Of a stretch of DNA of 64,000 nucleotides, positions 35,401 to 46,925 are shown one piece after another. This stretch comes from Jacaranda mimosifolia (Eukaryota > Streptophyta > Magnoliopsida > Lamiales > Bignoniaceae). How positions within the stretch are numbered: the first letter of the stretch is position 1; every line of letters starts with the position of its first letter. The notes under the pieces are model-generated. The model searched no databases and was not told the DNA's origin. It was given only the letters and a program-made list of their open reading frames with translations. Made by a program: the position numbers and the translations under genes. Location: contig CM032128.1 of NCBI GenBank assembly GCA_018894105.1, positions 20,937,001-21,001,000 of the forward strand, written 5' to 3'.

Positions 35401-35987
35401 CTATTAAGAATGCTGGAGAGAAAGGACTACGTCTAGGGAGTGCTACAACCAACAGATGTTAATGGCTTCTTATTCCTCTGGATAGCTGCGGCATCAAGGA
35501 ATGCCTTGAACTCTTGTACACTTTAGTAAATACTGTTTAGAGTCCGCCTAGAATGAAGAGTGAGTACCTCCTTGGTAAGGTAGATAAGGGGGAGCAACAT
35601 TGCACCTTGAGTTAGCTCTTTATTCAAACCTTTTTGGGAAGAATGAAACCCTTTTGTTCCTATAGGAGGATTATTGCGGTTCTAGAAGGTGATGCTACTC
35701 AGCATATTTGGCAATCGCTTTTGTTGCAGCTTAAGATGTGATGTTCTTTAGTAAGGTTCTCCATGCTTCCTGCATGACAGGTAAAATTGGTTCTTTAGGA
35801 GGAGGGGCCTGCTGCGCTGGTACCTCCTTAGTATCAACCATACCTTAAGAGTAGGATATGGAGTCAAACCAAGTGGTGCTTCTTGCTGGTGAATTTCCAC
35901 ATTCTTTGATACGTAGGTCACTTGATTAATGGGATCATGAGCTCTTGATCTCATTTGCATCCTTAACATCCCTTTTTATTCCTTTGG

Positions 35988-36008
35988 GTCTTTCAACAGA
36001 TGGCGCCA
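35988..36008 (-). promoter_or_regulatory. Gypsy B primer-binding site
   Basis: The minus strand reads TGGCGCCATCTGTTGAAAGA, a typical plant gypsy PBS (TGGCGCC-type), directly beside the right LTR. Confidence 0.8.
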
Positions 36009-36351
36009 AAATAATACTGCTAAAAAATGGAGTGAGGTCCTTTACAAAAACAACATAGTGTCAATTAGTCTTCTTAGGAATCTGTGGAGAGATCTGCTCT
36101 TCTTGAGAGTTCTTCCACTATGAGAAATTTAACGAATGATTTCTTGTGTCCTGTTCTCGTTGGGACAAGGTATTTATAAATTTTAGTCTTGATGGGCTTA
36201 GGCCTATTAGGATTTTTTTCTACCCTATTAATGGACTTGGTTTATCCTTTGGGATCTTAGGCCCATTTACTCAGCTAATTAATTTTAGGGTTGATTTATC
36301 ATATTTAGTCAATTTATCAAGATGTGCTTATGTCTAATTTTAGTCACATCA
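36008..36351 (-). repeat. Gypsy B 5' LTR
   Basis: Right copy of the LTR pair; it ends 'agtcacatca' on the plus strand (TGATGTGACT on the minus strand). Confidence 0.8.
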
Positions 36352-37013
36352 ATGTCAAAATATTTATTTACCAAATCTATTGTTTGCGTATTAAGGAAAT
36401 AACCTTATGGGCAATCGGGAAACATACCTTAAGGATGCTATTCTAATTATAGCATTTTACCCATTGCACTAATTAAGAAAGTAGAGTCAATACTAGCAAG
36501 AAAACTTAATTTTTATAGCTTCATTCCAACAACAATTAGGGTAAACTCATCAGAGAAAAGATTTAACACATTGTACCAACCCTCATAGTTTTTAAACGAT
36601 GTAGGTTGGAATATAAAAAATATGCTTGAGAGGTATTCTATATTAGAAGCTTCAATTAAGGTGTTCTAAATTGTCAGCTTTAATAGCTATCTTTAGTCTA
36701 GACTTTTTCAATATGAGTTGTACGCTAGTTGTAAGCTTACCCCTTGCTCGTGAGGAATTGATAAGTTAGTCTTTGATTATTGTACTTTTGTACTAATCCT
36801 TTTGTTACGTAAAGTGCAGGTCAAAAATCCTAAGTTTGATGACTTAGATAGTGGTGTAGGCTTGCCAAACCATTATAAATCATTTGTGTTTCTTTTATTA
36901 TCTTATGTCATTTAACTATCTTTTGTATTTCATCTTATATCTGGAAGTTCCAGTTATATTTTTACTATATTCATTTTATATTAATTCCCCTTTTGGGACC
37001 ACACATTCTTTCA
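36352..37013 (+). repeat. Copia A 5' LTR, right fragment
   Basis: From 'atgtcaaaatattta' the sequence follows the 3' LTR (44566 onward) to the end 'cattctttca', e.g. 'gggcaatcgggaaac' and 'gagaggtattctatattag'. The PBS follows. Confidence 0.85.
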
Positions 37014-37015
37014 AT

Positions 37016-37029
37016 TGGCACCAGAGCCA
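37016..37029 (+). promoter_or_regulatory. Copia A primer-binding site
   Basis: TGGCACCAGAGCC resembles the initiator-Met-tRNA site TGGTATCAGAGCC with two changes; two bases after the LTR end. Confidence 0.7.
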
Positions 37030-37077
37030 AGGGCTCACATATACAAGTTCTAACCAATTTAAACTGAAAGATTCTAA

Positions 37078-38340
37078 TGGCCTCTTCTAGTTTTGATGTG
37101 CTTGCAAAAGGTCAATCCCTACTTGTTCCCCATTGTTTAACAGGACCAACTACTTAACATGGAAGAACATGATTAAAGAAATCTTCATATCTTTAGATTA
37201 TAATCTATAAAACATCATCATTGATGGAGCCGTCATTCCAACCAACAAAGATATGTCCCCCAAAAGTAGACTGGAACTTACCATTGAAGATAAGAAAATT
37301 CTATCAATGAATACAAAGGCAAAGAATATTCTTTCATCTTTGCTACTAAAAGAGGAGTACAATCAAGTTACACATGCACCTCTGCAAAAAACATGTAGGA
37401 TATGCTCCAAATTACCTATGAAGGAACCTCCCAGGTAAAATCAGAGTGAACTGCTTTGCTTACTCATGACACAAGATGTTCTCTATGAAAATAGGTGAAA
37501 CAATAAACCAAATGTATGCTCGCTTGATGAAAATTAGGAATATGATGATTGCACTTGGAAAATTTGTGTCTAAAATTGAATAGGTGCGGAAGATCCTAAG
37601 TTCTTTACCCAAAGAATGGACCCCAAGGTCTCCCTATTCATAAGGCAAAAAATTGAATAAGATGATCATGAGAGAATTGATTGGTTCGCTTATCTCTCAC
37701 GAGATGGCGCTCATCAACAAAGAGGAAAGCTTGGATAGCAATAATAATAATAATAAAAATATTATCTTCAACGCAGATCAGGGAGACTGGAACAAAGACC
37801 TACATGATTTAGATGAAGAAACCATTAATGACAAATTGCCATGATCACCAAGCGATTGCGATAACTCACCCAACCAAAAAATTATTTCAAAAAAGATACC
37901 AGACAAAGTTCCAAAAAGAATAATGTAGAATTTCAAATAAACAAGTAGACCATATGCCACGAATGCCATGAAGCTGAACATAAAAAACCAGACTACCAAG
38001 AACTAAAAAGGAGCCTAAAACATGAAAGAAGCTCCATGTCAAAAGCCATGACTATCACTTGGGACAACTTAAATTCGGGTCAATTTGACAATGAAGATAA
38101 CTATCTTATGGCCGACATGTAGTAATATTACTTTCTGAATTAAGTTCCAATAGCTTTAAGTTTGATCATGAGGATACCAATCTTCTTAATACAAGCATAG
38201 AATATCGTAATCAGCTAACTGAATTTTAACAAGAAATAAATCTTCTTAAAGAACAATTAGAGATCATTCTAAATGAAGAAGAAGAAGTAGTTCACTACAA
38301 CAATTCAAAAGGAAAAGTTCAAAGGAAAGGAATAGACTAG
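37078..38340 (+). pseudogene. Copia A gag, broken
   Basis: The plus strand begins with an ATG-like start at 37079 ('ATGGCCTCTTCTAG') and reads as copia gag in pieces: 'GETINQMYARLMKIRNMMIALGK' (about 37494-37562) followed by 'VRKILSSLPKEW' equals the family's 'ALGK....E.VRKIL.SLP..W'. A zinc-knuckle remnant C-H-E-C-x4-H-x4-Y at 37955-37996 has lost its last cysteine. Toward 38300 there is a Glu/Lys-rich segment. Many stops. The protease follows. Confidence 0.75.
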
Positions 38341-38870
38341 TTGGAAGTTACTAAAAAGTAACTACAATCTAAAAAGAACCATTAGGGAAAAGAATAAAAT
38401 AGAATTTAGAAGTCATAACACAAGAATAGTTAATAAAAGATTCTATTACACCTGCACAAAAATAAATCATACACCCTACAAATGCCCAGTAAAAAAGGAG
38501 ATTGGAACTAAATATATGTAACTACCAAAATCTAACAATCTAGCAATAGATAGTTACCTAAAAATACTATAACTTGTGCTGCAGGATCTAACCAAAAAAG
38601 CAATTTAGATAAACAAATGGTATCTGTACAGTGGATATTTTTAGACACATTATAGGAAACAAATCATTCTTTTCTGAGCTATAGGAGTACAATAGAGGTA
38701 ATGTTCTATTTGCACACAATAAAAAGGAAGAATCGTTGGCAAAGAAATAGTTGGTGAAAAGGATGGAACCTCCATTGAAAATGTCTAACTAGTAGATTGG
38801 CTAAAACACAATCTTCTCAATATAGCCAACTATGCAATAGTGGGTATCAGGTTTAATTTCAACTATCTTA
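38341..38870 (+). pseudogene. Copia A protease region, broken
   Basis: A block at 38618-38660 reads W-Y-L-Y-S-G, which is the copia protease start W-Y-L-D-S-G with the catalytic Asp changed to Tyr. The rest is heavily degraded. The protease would release gag, integrase, RT and RNase H from the polyprotein. Confidence 0.6.
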
Positions 38871-38874
38871 TTGT

Positions 38875-39764
38875 ATGGTAACTAAGCATGAAGAAATTAT
38901 TTTTGCTGCTATAAGAGAAAGGAACATATATTGTATAAATATGGAAGATTTGTCCAAACAAAAAGCTAAGTGTGTTGTTGCAACCAAGGATTCTAGTTGG
39001 ACAAGGCATAGGTGTCTTTGTCATGCAAGTATGAAACTTCTAAACCTCTTAGTGAAAAAGGACTTAATTAAGGGTATTCCTAAAATTGGTTTCATAAAAA
39101 GCAAAGTATTTGATACATGCATGAAAGAAAAGAAAATAAAGAACTCTTTTAAAATAATAAATGATATTGGATCTTCCAAACTACTGGATCTTCTCCGTCT
39201 TGATCTCTTTAGACGTATGAAAATTGCATCACTTGGTGGAAGTAAATATGTATTTGTAATTGTAGATGATTTTTCTGCTTTACTTGAGCTCACACTCTCT
39301 CATAACAATGAAGCTTTAGATTATTTTATCTCTCTTATCTCAAAACGATAAAGGTTTCACGATTAATACTATCAAAAATGATCATGGAATGGAATTTGAT
39401 AATCACAATTTTGCAACTTTCTATGAAGAATTTTGTAATATTGACAATTTTCTTCTCAAGAAACACCATTGGGGTAGTTGAAAGAAAGAACATGGTTCGA
39501 ATGATGCTAAATGAATATGTTCTTCCCACCTTTTGGTTGGAAGCAATAAACACGACGTGCTATGTGATTAATAGAGTCTTCCTAAGACCCTTCATAAAAA
39601 AAACTCCCTATGAACTTTGGAAAGGTAAGATACCAAATGCCTCTTATTTTCAGGTGTTTAGGTGGGCATGCCATATTCTAAATGATAGGGAGCATCTTGC
39701 AAAATTCGATTTCAAATATGATGAAGGTATGTTTGTTGGCTATTCAACATATAGTAAAGCTTAA
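38875..39764 (+). pseudogene. Copia A integrase, nearly continuous but broken
   Basis: Two long open pieces, 38875-39351 and 39378-39764. The first holds the pre-integrase zinc region ('WTRHRCLCHASMKLLNLLVK') and the start of the catalytic core ('SKYVFVIVDDFSA'). The second holds 'NTIGVVERKNMVRMMLNEYV', then 'AINTTCYVINRVFLRPF' and 'KTPYELWKGK', the classical copia blocks. A frame change near 39352-39378 separates them. Better preserved than the rest of the element. Confidence 0.85.
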
Positions 39765-40187
39765 AGAGTGTTCAATAAAAAAAAGATAACTATCCAAGAA
39801 TTCATTCATGCGGTTTTAGATCAATCTAACCCTTTATTAGCCAAGGACACCTTGAACAAAGGATATGCATGTATTAAGAAAGTAATAGAAGTACTCCAGT
39901 AGGAAAAGGAATTAGAAAAGGAGGAATCTCGAAACATTGAGGAACCAGTGGCACCTATAGATGGAAATATCGACAGTGAAAAAAAAGAACATGCCAGAAA
40001 ATTAAAGCATGCATCACGTCATGCAATGGACAATATTATTATGATCACTGTGTGGTTAAAGTCCAAAGATGATAACCCAAGACACTCTAATCTTGGTCTT
40101 TTGTTTCTTGCAAAACCAGCTAATACAAATGGAGCTCCAAGCGATTAATCCTGGGTCAATGCAATGTAGGAAGAGCTTTTCGAATTT
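39765..40187 (+). pseudogene. Copia A linker between integrase and RT
   Basis: Charged, low-identity sequence with an open piece 39948-40148. It corresponds to the variable linker before RT; no domain identified. Confidence 0.5.
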
Positions 40188-40495
40188 GATGAAAACAAGG
40201 CATGGGATCTTATCAAAAAGCCTATGATCATTCAATAATTAGAACCAAATGGGTCTTTCGCAACAAAATGGATGAAAAAGGTAATGCTATTAAGAATAAG
40301 GCTAGGCTTGTAGCCAATAGATACTCTCAACAAAAAGATGTCAACTATAATGAAACATATGCACCTATTTCACATCTTAAATCAATGCACATATTATTTT
40401 CATTTGGATCACATAAAAATTTCACATTATTTCAAATGGATGTCAAGAGTGCCTTCCTTAAATAGTTATCTAAAAGAACTTTTTGTGGAACAACT
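40188..40495 (+). pseudogene. Copia A reverse transcriptase, N-terminal half
   Basis: The open piece 40202-40465 reads 'TKWVFRNKMDEKGNAIKNKA' and continues to 'MDVKSAFLK', the classical copia RT blocks. After a +1 frame change the sequence reaches 'KELFVEQ' and is then cut by a solo LTR at 40496. The second half resumes at 42725. Confidence 0.9.
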
Positions 40496-42719
40496 TAGTA
40501 GAGTAGTGCCCGGCAAGCAAATTAGATTGGCGTATAACTACCCTTATAAGGCACTCTTATTTGATCAATATAATTGTGTTATTGGCCATCTTCATCTTAT
40601 GTTTCTTTATTAAGCATTTGGTTGAAGCCCGTAAGGTCACACATGACTACGAGATACGATGTAGGTCAATAATTGGCTATATCATAAAACGTATCTCTGT
40701 GGTAGTGATCTTGAAATTACTCCAAGTCTTATAATCTATGAGATAAGGGCATCATAGATTTGAATAGACTTGTATTAGCGATGTATGCTCCAAAGGTTGG
40801 ACGATGCCTTATTTCATGGGCATTCGGTGTAGTAGACATCGATACATGTTAGTGGGGGCTTGTTAGAGAATAAATTCACCGAGGACTCAACATAGAGAAA
40901 TCCTTGAGGTAGCTGAAGTGACATGGTAATCTCTAAGCTTACGATAGTGCATTAACTAGTCATTTGACTTGAGGTTCCATGGTAATCTCATATGCCGGTA
41001 CTTATGCTTTGATTCATGCACAAATCACTTAACAGGTCACAAGGTGTGTGTTTTGAGCATAGGTTAATTGTATGCGAAAGTTTGTGAGAATCAATAAAGG
41101 ATCCATTTTGCTCATCTTGTTGAATGAGTTGATCTCCTATGTTTTCTATAATGTTCGATTCAAGAAGCACTTGCACTGGTGACTATTTGGAAAGGAGTTT
41201 TCAAAGTTGAGGTCACAAAAGAATCTATCATTAAGGATAGATACATAGTTATTGAGTGTATTAGAGTTTCAACGAATATCTTGACCCTGGGCCTTAATCG
41301 GGAGATAGAAAATGGAAGTATTGTATTTGTATAGTACTCATAAGTGAAAGAGTTCACACAAATTGATTTCACTCGTTGATTAGGCTCCATGGGCTTATGG
41401 TTAGACATCGACCATGGAGATTAGGTACTTTTGAATTAATGAAGATTAATTCACAAGTGGTCAATTGAAAGAGTTTAATTGATTGGAATAGTATTTTACT
41501 ATTTACAATTAAATTACAAGGAGTTGTGGGCCTATGTCCCAATGGTCCACACACAAAATCCAAAGTGTCTTCACAATGGATATTATCTAAATCAAATAAC
41601 ACTATCCAAGCAGTTGGATAGAGAAGAAAGAATTAATTGGCTTGATTAATTTAATAAGTTAAATTAATTCAATTGAATAATTTGATTATTTAATTGAAGC
41701 TAACTATAATTAGTTCAAGTGTTGAGTTAATTCAATTAGCTAATATGATTATTTAATTGAGATAAGAATTTGTACAGATAAATTGATGAACTAGAAATTG
41801 GCATTAGAATTGGATTTTAATTAGGATCAATTTATGGACCATCAAGACTCGAAGAGCATGATCTTGTGTAATGGAATCACATTAGACCATGCCTAAGTGG
41901 ACCAATTGGATCATTTCCATAAGATGAAAAGTGCAATCCTAATAGATATTGTATATATAAATATTCCATAAGATGGAAGGTGTGCATCTTATATATATAA
42001 TGTGTATATATATAAGATTCCATGATGTGAAAAGCGTGACGCAGTAGAGGGTATCTAGTGTAGTGGGTGCACACTACACCACTTTAGATAGACCACCTAG
42101 ATTTAATCTTGGAGGATATTCCATGGTGATGGAAGATGTGATCACAATACATATAGGTGTATGAGTATGTAAGTCACATTTTTTGAGCCAAAATTTGCCT
42201 ATAAATATCCTAGAGTGTCCATCCCTTTGCTCTTGTCACTTGGTCTATGTTGGTAAAGTTACTAGCTTCAAAACATCCTCTCTTCTAGTCTTCTTCTCCC
42301 TCCTAAAGTGCTATCTACCCTTTTTCTTTCTCCAAGCTTTGAAGATCATCTCTAGCTATCTTCTTCAAAGTGTGAAGATTACTTGATGTGTGGATGCCGT
42401 TGGAGGAAGAGCATTTGTTCTTCTAATTGGGTGGTGCCTCTCCATTGCCAAGGTGTTGGAAAGATCCATTAAAGGTGTAGATCCATTTTTGGAGTGGAAT
42501 ACTAAAAGAGTTCAAGGGGCGTAATTTGGATTACACCTTAAGTCAACATCTTCTACAAAAGAAGTGCCAGTCAAAAGTGTATTTTCTAGCCAAATCCGTT
42601 CATGATGCATGAGATGATCCATTGGAGGAGATATTTAATATAATTGAATATTTAGCTTCATATGTTGTTAATTGAATTTTTTGAAATCCAAGCTTCTCCT
42701 CCTTGAAAATCTTCCTTCA
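40496..42719 (+). mobile_element. Solo LTR of the long-LTR copia family inside copia A RT
   Basis: 2224 bp, beginning TAGTAGAGTAGTGCCC, which aligns with the start of the family LTR (TGTTGGAATAGTGCCC). The opening block after it corresponds to 1-200 and to the reverse complement of the 53.1-kb region ('ggccatcttcatcttatg', 'tagacttgtattagcgatg'). It ends ...CTTCCTTCA and is flanked by perfect 5-bp target repeats CAACT (40491-40495 and 42720-42724). The interrupted RT reading continues straight across the repeat. LTR only, so recombination between two LTRs removed the body. A TATA-like CCTATAAATATCC lies at about 42200. Confidence 0.9.
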
Positions 42720-42724
42720 CAACT

Positions 42725-43390
42725 TCCCGATCTTAAAAACTTTTAATTTCCATATCACGTTTTAAAGTAGTCAAAAGCTTTATATGGGCTAAGAGAAACA
42801 CCCAGAGCATGGTATGAATATTTGAGCATTTTTCTCATATTTAAAGGCTTTTGCATGGGTAAGGTAGACACCATACTTTACAAAAATTCTCATAATGACA
42901 TATTGCTTGTTTAGATACATGTCGATGATATAATTTTTGGAGGAACTAAAAACTATGTCTATGATGAATTTGAATCATGCATGAAAAATGAGTTTGAAAT
43001 TAGTCTCATAGGTATTAAATTTCTTTCTTGGATTTCAAATCACACAAACATCAAAAGAAATGTTCATATCACAATAAAAATATAACAAATAGTTATTAAC
43101 AAAGTTTGGAATGGAAGAATACAAAGCAACTATTGTTCCAATGGTTTGGTTTCATGGCTAGGGGAAACCAAACTAGAACTCGACCCTAAAGGAAACAACA
43201 TTGATGAGTCAATGGATTGAGGCATTAATGGAAACTTGCTCTACCTCATAACCAGCCATCCAAACATTCTCTTTGCAATTAGCCTTTGTGCAAGATTTCA
43301 AGGAAATCCCAAGAAATCCCATCTCAAAGCTATTACGCTAATTCTGCGATACCTTAAGAGAACTTCTAGCCATGTTTGTCTGGTATCCTC
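42725..43390 (+). pseudogene. Copia A reverse transcriptase, C-terminal half
   Basis: Reading resumes after the solo LTR with 'SKALYGLRETPRAWYE' (about 42769-42815), equivalent to 'KALYGLKQAPRAWYE'. A block near 42910-42945 matches the Y-V-D-D motif region ('..RYMSMI.FGG' in a changed frame). Further on are 'FEISLIG' and a stretch corresponding to '.KF.ME..K.A.VP' near 43100-43140. Stops and frameshifts break it. Confidence 0.75.
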
Positions 43391-43830
43391 TCTCTAAATC
43401 CTTTTTATTGGGCTTTCTTGACTCTAGCTATGCAAGGCGTAAATTGACCATAAAAGTATCGTTGGAATTTGGCAACTTCTTGGTAGATGCCTTGTAAACT
43501 GATAAAGCAAAAAACAAAGTGTAGTGGCCTTATCTATGACTGAAGCAGAATATATGGCACTGGGTAACTGTTGCTCAAAGGTATTATGGATGAAGTAAAC
43601 TCTATGTGATTTTAGGTTAAAATTTTCTTGCATTCCTATCAAATGTGATTACAAAAGTGCCATTAGCATTATCAAAAACTTGATGCATAACTCTTGTAGA
43701 AAGCATATGGAGATTAGGCATCATTTCAGAATAGTTCATATTTAAAAAGGAAACATTTGTGTAAATTTCACTTAAACTAAAAATCAACTTGTTAATATCT
43801 TTACTAAACCATTTCCTAAATATTGATTTT
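43391..43830 (+). pseudogene. Copia A RNase H, broken
   Basis: From about 43415 the sequence gives the copia RNase H in changing frames: 'DSSYARRK', then 'KKQNSV' and 'MTEAEYMALGNCCSKVLWMK' (about 43535-43595), the 'TEAEY.A...C..EVLWM' block. The end reads 'NQLVNIFTKPFPK' (about 43785-43822). This closes the gag-pol. Confidence 0.8.
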
Positions 43831-44486
43831 GTTTTCTCAAGCATAATTTAGGCATTGTACCATTTCCTGTACAAATTCTTGTTTGTCTTTCAAATTTTCT
43901 AATTGTATTATTAGCATACTATTTAATTTTAGAGGGAAAATCTCTAACATAGCTACTTGCCATTCTGCACTTGATATATTCTTTTTGTCTCATATATTTA
44001 AAATCTTAAATGATCCCAACCAAGTCCTACGGAGGGAGTTCAAAAATTCACGATTAATACTTCCAACTGCCCTATGGAACATCGTACTCAAGGAGCTCCA
44101 TTCCTTGTTTTGCGACTACATATGGAACATCGTACTCAAGGAGCTCCATTCCTTGTTTTGCAAATGCTCTCGCAATCGTTAGCTCTTTGATGAGGAAGGA
44201 GAGATTTTGTACCAACTTATATTGTCATTCTATTGCTTGTATCTTAGGATTATTATAAAAATCATTTACATTAATCAAACTAGTATCTTTTTGTTTCTTA
44301 CTATGATGATCATGATGCATTGTTGATCTAATAGTTTGGTCTTTCTTAAGTAAACTAATGTTATATATATTGTGTCTAGTTAACTCTTTATTGTTGGAGA
44401 TACTGCAATTACATTTAATAGGGGAAGAAAAACAAACTTCTTCATGATTCTCACTCCCAAAGGGAGAATGGCTAAATGAGACATCA
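43831..44486 (+). other. Copia A 3' untranslated region
   Basis: No domain. Contains the 48-bp tandem duplication at 44073-44161. Ends at the purine tract. Confidence 0.5.
44073..44161 (+). repeat. 48-bp tandem duplication
   Basis: Two copies of a 41-base block beginning TATGGAACATCGTACTCAAG, at 44073-44113 and 44121-44161, identical over 41 bases and separated by 7 bases. The perfect identity suggests recent origin. Confidence 0.9.
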
Positions 44487-44503
44487 CAAAAAAGGGGGGA
44501 GAT
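44487..44503 (+). promoter_or_regulatory. Copia A polypurine tract
   Basis: AAAAAAGGGGGGAGAT immediately before the 3' LTR primes plus-strand DNA synthesis. Confidence 0.75.
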
Positions 44504-45224
44504 TGTTAAGATCTCCCTTTGTTTACTCGTTTTGCAAGAATCTTCATCATTATTAAAATTTTCAAAATATTTATTTGCCAAATCTTTTGTTTGTAGATTA
44601 AGGAAATTTGCCGTTATGGGCAATCGAGAAACTTACCTTAAGGATGTTGGTCTAATTATGGTATCTTGCCATTGCACTCATTAAGGGAGCAGAATAAAAA
44701 CCAGCAAGCAAACTTGACTTTAACAACTCCATTCCATCAATAATTAGGGTAGTCTCATTAAGGAAAAGATTCAACACATTATTCCAACCCTCACAATATT
44801 TAAAGGATCAAGCTAGGCTGAGAAAAATATGCTTGAGAGATATTCTCTATTAGAAGCTTGAATTAAAATGTTCTAAATTACTAGCTCTTATAACTATTTT
44901 TTGTCTAGACTCTCTCAATCTCAGTTGTAGGCTTAGCTGTGAGCTTACATCCTTTTTGTGAGGAATTGAGAAGCCACTCTTTGATTATTGTATCTTTGTA
45001 CTAATCCTCTTGTTAAGTAAAGTTTATGTTAATAATCATAAGTCATGTAAATTAGGTAATTGATGTAGGTTAGGCGAACCACTATAAATCATCTGTGTCT
45101 TTCTTTTGCTTTCTATCATTTTACTATCTTTGGTATTTTGTTTTATATCTGAAAGTTTCAAATCATTACATTTTTACCATACCCATCATATATTAATTCC
45201 CTTTTGGGACTGTATGTTTTTTCA
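44504..45224 (+). repeat. Copia A 3' LTR
   Basis: 721 bp, TGTTAAGATCTCCC to TTTTTTCA; aligns with the two 5' LTR fragments. Confidence 0.85.
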
Positions 45225-45394
45225 CACTATATCTAAGTTGCTAATTGCAACTCTGGGATAGAACTCCATTAAATTGTAGCAATTTTTCATCTCATGTGTA
45301 TGACTATAAAAATAATAAAACTAATTTATAGTCACGTTGTCAAAATACAATTTTTTTTTATGGCAGTATAGTGATATTCTATAAAATTTTAGAA
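45225..45394. other. Short spacer
   Basis: AT-rich; nothing recognised. Confidence 0.5.
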
Positions 45395-46390
45395 AAAAGT
45401 TAAAATCAGATAGTTCAATTGATAAGTATAAGGCTAGACTAGTTGTAAAAAGTTCCAAGCAATTAGAAGGCCTAATTTTTTTTTTGACATATATTCTCTA
45501 TTTACTAGAGTAACATCTATTAGACTTTTAATTGCTATTGCTGCAATATTTGATTTACATATTCATCAAATAGATGTAAAAATTGCATTTTTAAATAGAG
45601 ATAGATGAAAATTCTTTTACATAAAGTAACCTGAAGGTTTTGTAAAAGCATACCTAGAAAACAAAATATATAATTGACTCCATCCCAATATGGCTTGAGG
45701 CATTTATGCACCAAAGCAATGACATGAGAGGTTTGGCTCCTTCTTGATTGATAAATCAAATTAGTGTGACAAGTGCATCTATCATAACTCATGAAATGAT
45801 TGACATGTTATTGTTTGCCACTATGGTGATAAGTTATTGATGTTTGACTTGATTTGCATTTTATTAAAGAAAATAAAACATGTTTAGTACGTAACCACTT
45901 TGATATGAAAAATTTTGCTGAGGCAAATTATTTTGGGCATGAAAATTACTAAACATGTGATGATATTTTAATTAATAAGTCGCATCATATTGATAAAATT
46001 TTCAGAAAATAAGTTTCTTTGATTATAAGCATGTTTCAACTCCTTTTGATTTGAGTATTCAATTATATTAAAAATTTTCAATTTTATTATCTCATCCAAT
46101 TTTAACAATATAATCAATTCTAAGAAATATGTCATGAAACTTGAAAAATTAAAATTTAAATCTTTATCAAAAGTACTTCATAATAAAATTGAAATATTTG
46201 ACAAATATACCTCAAAATAAAATATAATTAGAAAAATAATATATTCTACGCATTATTAAACATATTGTTCTTAATTTATATATTGTCTATGTTTCTTAAA
46301 ACATTTTTCTCATCGATCATGAGGATATTTTGAATTTCTTTAACAAAATTTTATTAGTCTGGCTCGATCAAATGGTTATATTTAATGGGT
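45395..46390 (+). pseudogene. Remnant of a further copia reverse transcriptase
   Basis: Plus-strand pieces in changing frames read 'DKYKARLVVKSSKQLEGL', 'LLIAIAA' (about 45525-45545) and 'IHQMDVK' with the 'F' box (about 45560-45590), then near 46010 'FDYKHVSTPFDLSIQLY', all classical copia RT blocks. The catalytic box is unreadable and stops are dense. No LTR seen, and the remnant fades before 46390. It resembles copia F RT more than copia A RT. Confidence 0.7.
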
Positions 46391-46925
46391 GTTGACTAGT
46401 TCAATTCTAAACCTAAAAACTAAACTTAATAATTAGTTCAAAAGAGTATTCCAAGGTTGGTATATGTTGAATTGACATAATTGAAAATACATGCATGATA
46501 ATGTTGGTAATTAAATTAAAATAACAAGCATGCATGCAGTAACCTATGTACAATATCATTTGGTAACTGAAACAAATAAAATTCTAGAAGTGTCAACAAG
46601 CTATGAATTTCCTTCCCTTTCAATTTTGTAGGTTAGGTTATTTATTCTATAAACACAACACTTTAGTTAATGTCAATTTTGTGCCTAATTTTTTATTTTT
46701 TCTAGCTTTTAAAACTTAGTTTTTCATTCAACTAAGAGATATTTCATATATAGTATTTTTTTTTCATCTTCACAGTGTAAATTTAATTGACATTAATTGA
46801 TATACTATTGTTATCCGTATACTTAAATTATCAATTTTTTTGTTCTCACTTTTTCTCACACATACAAACAATAACACTTTCACTTTTATTTTTGATCTTT
46901 ATATACATTTTTTAAGTATTTTTTA
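46391..46925. other. AT-rich intergenic DNA
   Basis: No gene or element end recognised. Confidence 0.5.

Larger units (their letters stand above)
29162..36351 (-). mobile_element. Ty3/gypsy element B without reverse transcriptase, nested in copia A
   Basis: Two LTRs of about 331-344 bp (29162-29492 and 36008-36351; TG start on the left, CA end on the right) align closely, e.g. 'gagttcttcc.ct.tgagaaat' and 'aattttagggttgattta'. On the minus strand the order is 5' LTR (right), PBS, gag (about 35350-34620), protease (about 34320-34100), a tandem-repeat region (33170-33540), an antisense ORF remnant (32160-31100), 3' LTR. I find no RT, RNase H or integrase in 29493-34000. It interrupts the copia A 5' LTR. 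No clean target duplication was resolved. Confidence 0.85.
29094..45224 (+). mobile_element. Copia element A, carrying two nested insertions
   Basis: Its LTRs are 29094-29161 plus 36352-37013 (5', split) and 44504-45224 (3'), both starting TGTTAAGA and ending TTTCA, about 720-730 bp. Next to the 5' LTR lies a PBS (37016) and before the 3' LTR a purine tract. The gag-pol remains read gag, protease, integrase, RT, RNase H on the plus strand, copia order. Flanking pentamers CACCT (29089-29093) and CACTA (45225-45229) may be a decayed target duplication. Insertions: gypsy B in the 5' LTR (29162-36351) and a solo LTR in RT (40496-42719). Without them the element would be about 6.7 kb. Confidence 0.85.

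Noticed and set aside
44225..44623. 132-codon minus-strand ORF
   Set aside because: It crosses the copia A 3' LTR boundary and polypurine tract and has no domain.
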